Shown: positions 11,165 through 21,252 of the stretch, one piece after another
Layout: the number at the start of each line of letters is the position of its first letter
How positions within the stretch are numbered: the first letter of the stretch is position 1
DNA from: Allodiplogaster sudhausi
Taxonomy: Eukaryota > Nematoda > Chromadorea > Rhabditida > Diplogasteridae
DNA length: 64,000 nucleotides
Direction: 5' to 3'
NCBI GenBank assembly: GCA_945643635.1
Contig: CALZFC010000107.1
Span: 257,501-321,500 of the forward strand
Notes under the pieces: model-generated
Seen by the model: the letters and a program-made list of their open reading frames with translations, nothing else
Told to the model about the DNA's origin: nothing
Database searches by the model: none
Position numbers and translations under genes: made by a program

Positions 11165-13217
11165 CTGCTGAAAGTTGCCAGTAAATTTAAGCAGAAGATC
11201 TTGGGCAAAGGTTTGAGACCGAAAATATATACTCGAGAAATATGCAGCCGTGAAATAGTCTTTAGATTCGCATTAACTAACACAATTAATTATTTGCACG
11301 CTGCATGCTCTTAAAAAGTAATTATTTGCACTTGGCACGCATTTTTTACTTTTCACGCTTACTTTTTTATACTGCACGCAATTGGCCGAAATCTTTTGCA
11401 CGCCGCCGTAAATTTTTTTCTTTAATTGGGTTTTTATCGTGTTCAATAGGTTTATAGTAGTTTTTCCCCTATTTTAGTCTCTTTCCCTATTTCCCGTCCT
11501 CCTTTACTCCTTCTTCGCACTTCTTCCCACTCAGTTTCATACATACCACACCAATTCATTCTTACTGAGGGAATAAAAAGGAACAACCAACTCAGAGAAA
11601 TGAAAAAGGCAGTGTCTAGGGGAAGATGAGATGACACAGAGAACGAGAGTTAGCCTCGTCAATCATATAATCTGAGAAAGTTTGAGAATTCAAACAATGG
11701 GAGAGAGAATTCGCATTCGCACTCTGCCCTCCCTCTCTTTCTCCTCTTGCTCTATGCCCTCCCTCTCTTTCTCCTCTTTCTCTCTGCCCTCCCTCTCTTT
11801 CTCCTCTTTCTCTCTGCCCTCCCTCTCTTTCTCCTCTTTCTCTCTGCCCTCCCTCTCTTTCTCCTCTTTCTCTCTGCCCTCCCTCTCTTTCTCCTCTTTC
11901 TCTCTGCCCTCCCTCTCTTTCTTCTCTTTCTCTCTGCCCTCCCTCTCTTTCTCCTCTTTCTCTCTGCCCTCCCTCTCTCTCTCACTGCACCGTCCTTATT
12001 TTCTTATCTTTCTCTCTGCTCTATCCTCTCCTCTTCTGGAAGGTGCCAAGTGAGCCTAATCGCTCTATAGCTCCTGCTAACCGAAGGATCAAACTTGTAA
12101 CCAAATTTTCTGATTCGTCTGAACGACTCAACGCACCGAAGAGATCTTCATTGGCTTTTCGTCTATCTCGCCATCGTTTCTCTGGCGATGAAGAGACGAG
12201 AAAACAGAAGAGGAAGAAAGGTGATAGAGAGCAAGGATTAGGGAAGAGGGGTGAAAGAAAGGAAGAAGAGAGAGAGTGTGAACGGAGAGGAGAGGGACAG
12301 ACAAGCAAACGCTCTACACTCACCTTACGCTGCTTATGGTGCGCGTCAGAGATGTTATGTCGTAGACGACCTTTCAGCAGCCCGCCAGAATGCTCGTGGC
12401 AGAGATTCCCGGAGAAATTCAGGTCCGAAGAGAGGAGAGAAAGAGAAAGAAGTGGAGAGTGTAAAGAAAAGTAGGAAAAGAATAGTGGAGAGTCCAAAGA
12501 CACAAAGAAGAGTACGATACAAGTGATTTTTCTCTAAGAAGTCCAACGATGTGCGGTCGTAGGTAGAAGGCGACGGAGTAACGTGAGATCGGAAGAGGGA
12601 ATGTTAGAGAGAGAGAGTGAATGGTAATGGTTGAACGAAGAACAGCCAACGATTCGTAATGAAAGGTGGACAGAAGAGCGCAGAGTAACTTGCTTGGGTT
12701 GTCAGAGTTCTAGGAGAGAGACAGCGAGAATCTTGTGACTTTGATGCTGAAAGTGGAGCTGTGGAGATCCGTTCTGCTCAAGCACGGCTCCGAGGCAGTC
12801 GACGAGGAGGTCTTTTGCTTTCGAAGGGGGTTCACATTGTCATTCTTACAAATACTCGCTACAAAGAAGTAGCTGTTTTCTCTCCTTAACTGGAGCGACA
12901 ATTCTTTATGAAATGGACTGTTTCTCTCTTTCCTCCTTCCTTCGAGAGCCCCTCCGTACTACTCAAGCCTCTCGGTCTCCAGGAGCACTTCTTCCTATTG
13001 GAAGAGTGCCGAGTGAACGAATCTTTGCGAAGCGAGTGCTTCCGGAGAAATCCATGGGCTACAAGAGCACGCAGCCTGTATGTAGATGCGGCTATATATC
13101 ATCTCCGTGTCCTATTAATGTTTAAAATGTTTTTTTTTTACATTTTATAAGTTAACACATTTCAATCAATCAATCAATTTATCATGTCAGGCATGATATG
13201 CTCAGATGGGGATTTTT
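11165..13217. other. Unresolved region with a pyrimidine minisatellite and coding-like stretches
   Basis: From 11165 to 11700 I see no gene; the TTGCACG phrase recurs in 11290-11405. From 12040 to 13100 several stretches look coding on the plus strand, for example 12043-12185 (VPSEPNRSIAPANRRIK), 12330-12520 (YVVDDLSAARQNARGRD) and 12740-12830. The minus strand is also open, for example 12200-12040 (KANEDLFGALSRSDESEN) and a good donor at the 12320 junction. The two strands cannot both be right. No domain is recognised, and the composition is Arg/Ser-rich and probably disordered. A real gene is likely, but I cannot fix its strand or exons. Confidence 0.35.
11706..11990. repeat. 30-bp pyrimidine minisatellite, about nine copies
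   Basis: The unit is CCCTCCCTCTCTTTCTCCTC plus TTTCTCTCTG, nearly perfect. It reads as ALPLFLLFLS or PSLSFSSFSL in two plus frames and as a KRRKRGRAER repeat on the minus strand. Translation in several frames is a by-product of the 30-bp period, not evidence for a protein. Confidence 0.9.
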
Positions 13218-14909
13218 CTATCGGACGAATGTATATGATGCGAATGAGTCATAGGATGAATCTGCAGTGCTCGTCTTCCTCAAGATAACGAAACGCATGG
13301 GAGATCCGTTGGCCGACGCGATCAGCTTGGCCAGTGAAAACGAGGAAGTTAGCTGAGTAATGGATTCCCCATTCACTTCCAGAAGTCTGCAACAACGCTG
13401 TCTTCTCTAGGAATGTCTGTTGCAGTCATAGATGAATAATGATAGAATAGACTCACAAGTCATCTTCTCGAAAAGGAAGATCAGCTCGATTGACTCTTGA
13501 GATGCGTAAAGAGCCGTCTTGGAGTGGAGCGACACTAATGTCTGATGTGGCTAAGGCTGTCTCTGCCACCATCACCGAAAGAGAACACCGAAGCAGCAGA
13601 GAAGTTAGATATATCTAACTCATCCTCTTCATATTCATCGGTGGAAAAAAGAACATTGTCTGCTCCATTATCTGTTCGTCCTTCCATTTGTGTCGGTTTG
13701 AATAGCAAACGAACCTGATGATGTGGAGCAGCCTTGATGATATTGTAGATGGATCTCTGTCTGGTCACTCCTTGTCTTCTGTTATTTCTTCTCTTTCTTC
13801 TCATTTCTTCTTCTGTCACTTCTAACAAGTCGAGTAAGATGGCATCTCTTTCTTGCTCATCCCACACTCCAAGTGCTTCTGAATATCCTCGGTTTGCGCA
13901 ACAATATGTGACATTGAAAACAAATGAAAGTGAAACTGAGTGTGGAATGCGTGGAGTGCTGAAGCAGTTCTCCCAAGTTGTCATAGCCAAGGAGAAGAGC
14001 GACTAGTGAGTTATGTCCCTTCGCTTGCAACCACATCAATACTTCATCCGAACTCCAGCCCTAATACAAGATCAGCGTTCCATCACAATATTTTCAATAA
14101 TACTTCTCGTTATTTCTATCTTTGTGAAATACATGATAACATGAATGCTTTGCGTACCTTGAAAGGAGAACTTCGGCTGCTGGCATCTTGAAAAACACTG
14201 TTATATGAAATGAGATGGTCTCCCTCGACTTGCTGAGTTATGGCAAGGTTTTTTCCATCGGAAATAGATGAAGAATATGATATAGGTTGAGCATTCTCGA
14301 ATTGTCTCCTCAGCTCCACAGATCGACTCCTCCGAGATGTTCTAATGCATGTATTTGCATTTAATATGAAATTTTTTGGGTATTGTTTTTGCAAAACAAA
14401 TTGGGTAGAATCGTCAAAGCATGTATATTAACTGTAGTTACAACTTACTTATCTGATGGATGACGATGAGAATATACACGATATCCGCGGAGAGATAGCG
14501 ATGAATTTTCTTTTTCTGATAACCCAGCCACCTGAAAATAGCACGATAATTGTTTCATAAAAATTCATAAAAGATGAAATCATTTGTAAATGGCATCCAC
14601 TCTCAACCTCAAATCAAGAATTCAACTAACTTCCGGCAGCAGTCGGTTTCTCAGCATAGTTCCGTTTGAGAGCCAAGGCAAGGAAGGTTCCTTTTCAATA
14701 GGCTAAATAACAGAGAATAAATCAGTCGAAGAAAAAGAAACATGAACTCTTCTGGAAAGTCTTCCGGTTGCCAGAATGGATGCGACCCCAAAACAAGCTG
14801 AGCAAACGGTTGCCTCTCCCGTGGCATTCAAGTCTCCTTCACTGCCATCCATGAAGAAACTTACATAGTCTGGCGGTGGTTCGAGAGGGCAAAGCTCGTG
14901 CGCAATCAT
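13218..14909 (-). CDS. SAM domain plus C-terminal PDZ domain protein
   Basis: This is probably a scaffold or adaptor; no enzymatic signature is seen. Exons on the minus strand join in phase. The N-terminal exon (ATG 14909, or 14852 giving MDGSEGDLNATG) joins to PIEKEPSLPWLSNGTMLRNR. A middle exon from 14048 begins WSSDEVLMWLQAKGHNSLV. If the donor near 13931 is used it continues ...STLKALGVWDEQERDAILL, which has the helix pattern of a SAM domain. A region with RRKRRNNRRQG and acidic EYEEDELD follows. The final exons give a PDZ core, ISVAPLQDGSLRISRVN, then LLEVNGESITQL and MRFVILRK, ending near FVR and TAG at 13218. SAM followed by PDZ recalls CNK scaffolds, but no CRIC or PH domain is visible. 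Domain calls are fairly secure; the gene name is not. Confidence 0.6.
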
Positions 14910-14984
14910 AATTATCAACTATTTTATGGTCTGTAAATGTGGAATCGTACGCGTTCATGGACATCAACTTCTAATGCAATAGAA

Positions 14985-15363
14985 ATGGAAGTCATAAAAC
15001 ATACGGTTAATGGGTGTGAAGAGAAAAAGCTGAGATTGACAGAACGAATAGAATTGGAAGACTTTATTTGGGATTACGTGACACGCGATTCTCTCTCCCG
15101 TCCAGTCGCCGATGAAATCTTAAACAAATTGAGAGAGACTTTGAATGAAGAGACAACGTGGGGAGAAGGTGGATCTTTTCTGGCTTCTTTTTCCATCTTC
15201 ATCCAAATAGAAGCATCCCAAGCACGCCTCTCCACCTCATGTATCTGTGTATCTACATACATACATATGTACACATACCTGTATGACAGAATTTAAGCTG
15301 AGGGACTACACCACTTCAAAACTAGCAACTCATTCGCCTTCAGATAGAACGGCAATATACAAG

Positions 15364-15412
<49 letters not shown>

Positions 15413-15790
15413 GAGAGAGATTGAAATTGAGAAAGAGAGTGAGGAGGGAGGACACAGAGAGTGGAGAGAGGGAAGAGAGAGAGAGAGAGAGGGGGGGGGG
15501 AGAGAGTGGAGATGGAGAGAGGTGAGAGAGGGAGAATAAATATAATAGAAGCCGGCTGGTATGGAAGCAAAGGCGAATGGCGCTTGAGTGTCCACTCCTT
15601 GTCAAGCCAGTTCAGAGCGCTTGAAATTGACTTAACCCAAGAAGTGTTGCGTGGTTATCCAGATGATTTGTACGTGTGTACACTTCAGTCAGTGACGCTC
15701 CTAGTGAGTTTCCTGAAATGCTACCATAGCAACGGAGGAAAGCCCATTTTACTCTTCAGCCAAAAGACATTTCAAAATGGCCGAAGTTGA
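14985..15790 (+). CDS. Small unrecognised two-exon gene overlapping the BBS7 start
   Basis: Exon 1 (ATG 14985, or in-frame ATG 14937) encodes a charged helical stretch, ELEDFIWDYVTRDSLSRPVA. It ends at a GT donor near 15174. A GA-rich intron (15175-15542) is closed by an AG before AAGCCGGCTGG. Phases match, giving ...TTWGE|EAGWYGSKGEWRLSV and then IDLTQEVLRGYPDDLYV. The open frame stops at 15790, 14 bases inside the BBS7 start codon region. A good GTGAGT donor at 15705 suggests an alternative end. I recognise no family. The minus strand is stop-rich across exon 2, which favours plus. The exon pair is plausible but unproven. Confidence 0.45.
15367..15535. repeat. GA microsatellite
   Basis: A (GA)n tract of about 50 bp followed by degenerate GA/GGA sequence, inside the proposed intron of the small gene upstream of BBS7. 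It is purine-rich on the sense strand, unlike most intronic tracts in this window. Confidence 0.9.
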
Positions 15791-18700
15791 GTTCGTCCGC
15801 TCTGATCTCGCTCAAGTCGGAACAACAAAGCGAAACTGTTTGAAAATTGTGCCCGTGGAGAGAGTGAACGGAGTGGCAAAGACAACAGAACGGGTTTGTC
15901 TCCTTTCAACCAGTTCATCCAACCAAGGATTCCCCCTTCAGATCGTCGTGGGCAGTTCCAATGGAGCAGTTGTCTGTCTTTTCCGAAAAAAAGGAGATAC
16001 ACAGGTTAGCGTAGTGAGAGAAGAAAGTGATCCATCTGTCATTTTAGGTGGCATTCAAGACTCCCCCCGGAAAGCCAATTGAAGCAGTTTGTCTCGGAGG
16101 AGCTGTTGGGTCTCTGCAAGATAAGGCATGAGATCTCAGAGGGGAGGGGGACATCTCAGTTCTTCTCTCCTCAGGAGAGGGGGACATCTCAGTTCTTCTC
16201 TCCTCGGGAGAGGGGGACATCTCAGTTCTTCTCTCCTCAGGAGAGGGGGACATCTCAGTTCTTCTCTCCTCGGGAGAGGGGGACATCTCAGTTCTTCTCT
16301 CCTCAGGAGAGGGGGACATCTCAGTTCTTCTCTCCTCGGGAGAGGGGGACATCTCAGTTCTTCTCTCCTCAGGAGAGGGGGACATCTCAGTTCTTCTCTC
16401 CTCGGGACAGGGGGACATCTCAGTTCTTCTCTCCTCAGGAGAGGGGGACATCTCAGTTCTTCTCTCCTCGGGAGAGGGGGACATCTCAGTTCTTCTCTCC
16501 TCAGGAGAGGGGGACATCTCAGTTCTTCTCTCCTCGGGAGAGGGGGACATCTCAGTTCTTCTCTCCTCAGGAGAGGGGGACATCTCAGTTCTTCTCCCTT
16601 CAGGTGTTCGTCGCGGCAGACAGCGAAGTAAGAGGCATCAGCAAGAAAGGAAAAAACTTCTTCGCCTTCGACTCCCATCTGGCCGTGCCAATCCGACGGC
16701 TGTCTCTCACTTTCTCTCTATCCATCTCCCTCTCTCTCGCTGTCTCTCTATCCCTCTCCTTCTCTCTCACTTTCTCTCTATCACTTTCTCTCCATCCCTC
16801 TCCCTCTCTCTTACTTTCTCACTATCACTTTCTCTCTCGTTTTTACTTTCTCTCTGTTGTTTTCTCTCTCTCGCTTTCTCTACATTTTTTACGTAGCGAA
16901 AACATGAAATATAGAATGCACTTGAGAGTAATCCAAGGAGTGGAGATGGTGTGCTGCGGATCTCGTTCTTACACACACTACCACGACTGCCAGGACTCGT
17001 CTCCGGTTGGTTGTGGGAAGATTAAGAGATAAGAAAGACTAAGAGATAAGAAAGACTAAGAGATAAGAAAGACTAAGAGATAAGAAAGACTAAGAGATAA
17101 GAAAGACTAAGAGATAAGAAAGACTAAGAGATAAGAAAGAACTGTCCGAGATGTTACTGCTGAACGAGGATATCCTGTTTGTCTTTTCTCTGAGGGGGGC
17201 TGGGTTGGCCGCGCATTCACTTCCATCCTCGCGTGCAATGACAACACTCTCAAGGTAGGCTTCCCCTTTCTCCAGCCAATCCTTTCTCTTTGATCTTTCC
17301 AGGTCGTGGAGTCCTCGCTCATCGACTACGAAATTCAACTTACTGACACTCCGATTTCTCTTGCGCTGTTCATGGGAGATGGAGGTCTCATTGTCCATCT
17401 CACTTTCCCTTCCTTGTAACGTGCTCACAATCTCTTTTTATCGCTCTCCCTATGTCATCTACCCTCCCTTCTTCCGCAGTCAACCTATCCTCATTATATC
17501 AGTTCCTTTCTTTCTCTCGCTCTCTCTCTCTCTTTCTGCTCACTCTTTATCACGCACCCTACCACACCCTCCCTCTTTCTCTCTCTTGCTCATGACCTCT
17601 CTTTATTTCTCTTCCTAGCCAACTTTCCCTCCTTCTCTCCCCCTCTCCACCGTTCTTTATCTTCCTATCTCTCGTTCTTATTCTTTGCTTCCTTTCTATA
17701 TCTCCCTAAATCTTAAAAAGTATTCCAATAGTTGAGGGCATAACAAGATGCATGTACTTTACGGAACGAAGACTGGACATCTTGGTCTTGTGAATGTGCC
17801 TCAGAAAGCAGGAAGCATTGAGTGTTAGATTCCGACCACGACACCTAGTGGTTAGAGCGAGTGAGAGAGCAAGGATGAAGAGAAAGAGAGAGGTTAGGGT
17901 GACTGAGAGAGTGGGGAAGAACGAGAGAGATTAGAGTCACTGAGGAGATCGAGGAAGAGGGAGAGACATGATCTATGTACATACTTTTCTAGCCATCACT
18001 TGCATGATGAGCTATCCTTTGACTGGAGCTTCGAAGGATATCATCATTGGAAAGGAGGATGGTTGCATTGAGATTTACAATGTACAGCCCGATGACACAG
18101 TCTCATTTCGGCAGAGAATGGTATGCTTACCGTTCATTTCTTTTATTTGCAAAGCTGCAGTGAATTGAATGGGCATACCAGTTCAATCCACTGACTGGGA
18201 GTCTCTTAGACATGCGATGAAAGTGTGACATCTATCAGGTGCGGTCGAATCTCTTCTGAACTGGAAGATGAGTTGGTAGTCTGTACTTACACCGGCTGGG
18301 TCTTCACCTACTCCAGATCAAACCAAACAACCCTGTCTTCCGAGACTGCTCCTGTTCACGCCCTCAATGCGAAAATGCTACAGCTCAAGTCTTATTTTAC
18401 TCTCTACGCTTATAGTTTGAAATGTTAATTCAAGGAATGAAGTCGCGGAATTGGAGGCGAAGGTCTTGGAAGAACGCTCTCGTTATGCAGAGTTGGCAAC
18501 AAAGGAAGGATCCACATCAAGCACATTCGTGCCTTCCTTCCAAGTCCTCTCTCCCTTTATTTCTCTGGCTTTCTCTTCATTTCTGATTTTGTTGAGGTAT
18601 TCGACAGCTTTGAGCTGAACAAGGCGGACGGTCTTTTCGTGCTGAGCATCCAGCTGGTCATTCCCATTGAGATGATCATCCTCATGGATGGTTTGATTCC

Positions 18701-19079
18701 TGGAAGGAAGATTAATCCTTCCTGGAAGGAAGACCAATCTCATCTTCATATTCCAGAGTGAATTTCCCCTTTCACTCGTTCACATCGACCGTGACTCAGC
18801 CATCATTTCCTACACAAAGCCAAACAATGTTAGTTTCTTACATCCTTGACAAATTGCGTCATTTGACCTGCTAAGGCATTTCGCTATATAAAAATTGATA
18901 TGTGTACAGTTCTTAAGAGCTAACAATCAAAACGAATTCAGCCAGAAATATCTACATTGCTTACTTATCGATGCCAAGCGAGTCAGACGAGAGTCGAGAT
19001 GAGAATGAGAGTTGCCGAGGGCAGAGGAGGCAGACTCCTCATGCAAGTCATGCCGAGCATTCACCCACCTGTCGGCCAG

Positions 19080-19128
<49 letters not shown>

Positions 19129-19198
19129 TTCTCTTCGCTTCTCTCTCTTTCTCTTTCTCTTCTCGTTCCTCTCTGTCCCTCTTCTCTCTCCCATACTA

Positions 19199-19241
<43 letters not shown>

Positions 19242-20486
19242 CTCGTTCCTCTCTGTCCCTCTTCTCTCTCCTCTCTCTCTCTCGTCTTCTTTTCAGTTGA
19301 GGCGATTTGATCTGAAGCCATTGTGCATGCACAATCGCCTGCACAACATCGACATGTCTCGTCCCTTAAACAATCTTTCCGTAACAGGTAGAAAAGAATT
19401 AATATTATTTGAACACAAAGGTAAATTGTAGTTCCTTTTGTATTCAGGAAGCTTTTCTCTGGCAGAGACTCATGCCTGGCTTTGGAACTGCTTTGAAGGA
19501 ATCCCGAATAAGCCACCAGCAGTGGATTCCCTCTCTTATTCATTCAGTAACATTGTCGACGGAGGATCACAACTACAGGCAACTGCCAGGTTTATCCCTA
19601 TCAATCATTTCCACACTCACTCTCGGCGAATATATACATATCTCTCTGTTTCTCTCTCTCTCTCTTTTCTCTCTCTCTCTGTCTCTCTCTGTCTCTGTCT
19701 CGCACCCTCTATCTTTTCAAGAGTGTATGTATCTCTGTCTCTCTGTCTCTCTCTCTCTAGCACTCTCTCTCTCTCATCTTTCTTCATGTATGATTTTTTC
19801 CCTCTACTACAGCCGTGGCAAGCTGTCCTTCCGTGGTGACTCCCTTGCGACCATTTCCATTTTACGTGACTTTATCGGCGCCGAAGCACTGAAACGTAAT
19901 ATTCGGGTGGATATCTCATGCGGTACTTTTTTCCTTCATATCATTGAGTCTATGACTGTTGATTATAGAACTAAACGAGCAGAGCCTTTCTCATTGTCTC
20001 CAGTTGCTGCACCCGAAAATGCTACGGCTACACGAAATTCATAGCAAATGTGCAATGGCACAGGCCCTCAGGGTATTCCAGTCCTGCTATTTCTAAATTA
20101 TTTTTTTTCTTCAACATATTCCATTCTTTCATTTCCACTTCTTCACTAGTAATTGGAAGCGAGTACGGATGATCTGAGCTTCTTATCACCGTTTTACACT
20201 CAGATGCTAAGGGTATCGCAAAAACTTCAAATGTTTAGAGTAAATATTACAAAAAAAATTTTCGCACATGATTATGAACACTTATAAATAAATTTTCTTT
20301 CAAAAAAATATAATTTCGATTAAGCTTATTAGCACAAATGATTTCTTGCACTTGAGGATCATGACCATCTTGTTGAAGAAGCACAAATGAATCGAATAGA
20401 GGACAGTTCACTCATTGCAGTCTATGAAAGTCTCCTCATCCATCGGTTGGATCATTCATATTGAAGGCTAACATGAGAACAAAAAG

Positions 20487-20548
<62 letters not shown>

Positions 20549-20675
20549 GAGAGGAGAGGAGAGGAGAGGAGAGGAGAGGAGAGGAGAGGAGAGGAGAGGA
20601 GAGGAGAGGAGAGGAGAGGAGAGGAGAGGAGAGGAGAGGAGAGGAGAGAAGAGGGAGAGAAGAGAAGAGGAGAGG

Positions 20676-20707
<32 letters not shown>

Positions 20708-20881
20708 TCGATTAGACGGAGAGTAATAGAGAGAGCTTTGAGATGGAAGTTAGTGGGCAGCAGTGGAAGCAACCGCATTCCTGCACTTCGCGAGATTCTG
20801 TTCGAAAGATACTCTTTGGATGACTTGCAAGCTTTTTTCAAACACCCCGACACCTTGACAACAAGCAAACGAGTGGATTAA
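15777..20881 (+). CDS. BBS7: BBS7, BBSome subunit
   Basis: BBS7 is a core BBSome subunit that helps move membrane proteins in and out of cilia. The start ATG (15777) opens MAEVEFVRSDLAQVG, which aligns with the usual N-terminus. Propeller segments follow: QIVVGSSNGAVVCLF, FVAADSEVRGISKKGKNF, CCGSRSYTHYHDC, KDIIIGKEDGCIEIYNV and DELVVCTYTGWVFTYS. A coiled-coil exon (NEVAELEAKVLEERSRYAEL) follows. The GAE/platform region has TYRCQASQTRVEM, FDLKPLCMHNRLHNIDMSRP and FSLAETHAWLWNCFEGIPNK. The end is ALREILFERYSLDDLQAFF and a TAA at 20881, as in the family. Full length looks close to the usual 700 or so residues. Introns are short except where expanded by repeats. The intron at 16126-16603 starts with GC. 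Confidence 0.93.
16140..16605. repeat. 33-bp minisatellite with 66-bp alternation, in a BBS7 intron
   Basis: About 14 copies of a 33-bp unit containing GAGGGGGACATCTCAGTTCT and TCTCTCCTC. Successive units alternate CAG and CGG at one position, giving a 66-bp higher-order period; one copy carries GGGACAGG. The real acceptor (16603) is preceded by almost the same sequence, CATCTCAGTTCTTCTCCCTT then CAG. The array is open in several frames on both strands but lies between two BBS7 exons. Confidence 0.92.
17030..17141. repeat. 17-bp tandem repeat, about seven copies
   Basis: The unit is TAAGAGATAAGAAAGAC, nearly identical between copies, in a BBS7 intron. It contains stops in every frame and has no coding role. 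Confidence 0.9.
19081..19285. repeat. CT microsatellite block in a BBS7 intron
   Basis: Two (CT)n runs (about 19083-19118 and 19203-19234) are separated by a duplicated segment TTCTCTTCTCGTTCCTCTCT. The block ends next to the acceptor before LRRFDLKPLCMHN, so the tract forms a very long polypyrimidine tract. Confidence 0.85.
20483..20706. repeat. GA and GAGAGG microsatellite in the last BBS7 intron
   Basis: A (GA)n run, then about 20 copies of GAGAGGA-type units, then (GA)n again. It lies between the exon ending near ESLLIHRLDH and the terminal exon beginning around 20755. Here the purine strand is the sense strand. Confidence 0.9.
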
Positions 20882-21252
20882 GAGGATATTCACACTTCTT
20901 TTGCAAGTCTCTTTCTATCTGTTCTCTCTCTAACTGTGGTTCACTATTCCCTGTTGCAGTCTTCGATATATCGAACTCCCCCTCCCCATTTCTTTTAGAC
21001 TAATAATTCTCCTGCATTACGACCCACCGAATGAATAAAACAAATTTAACTGATACGAAGTTGTTTTACAATGAAACAAGCGAAAATCAAAATAGGTGGT
21101 ACTCAAAACCATCAAATCTGTGCATGATCACGCTTATAGCGAATTATAGTGGGTCCAGTACTGTATGTGAAAAGTAGGAAAAAATGATGATTATTCTATG
21201 AAATTCCGGTCCTCCTGTCGTCTCCCTTTGCAGTAGCCGCGACGCGTATGGA
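20882..21252. other. BBS7 to receptor intergenic region
   Basis: This 371-bp gap should hold the BBS7 3' UTR (an AATAAA at 21034) and the promoter of the receptor gene. No ORF or repeat of note is seen. Confidence 0.5.

Noticed and set aside
16140..16605. CRISPR-like array of regular repeats
   Set aside because: The units are head-to-tail with no spacers, and the setting is a spliced animal gene.
16079..17032. A 317-codon open frame with SQFFSPQERGT repeats
   Set aside because: It is read-through of the BBS7 intron minisatellite. BBS7 exons on both sides are in other frames, and the array is open on both strands.
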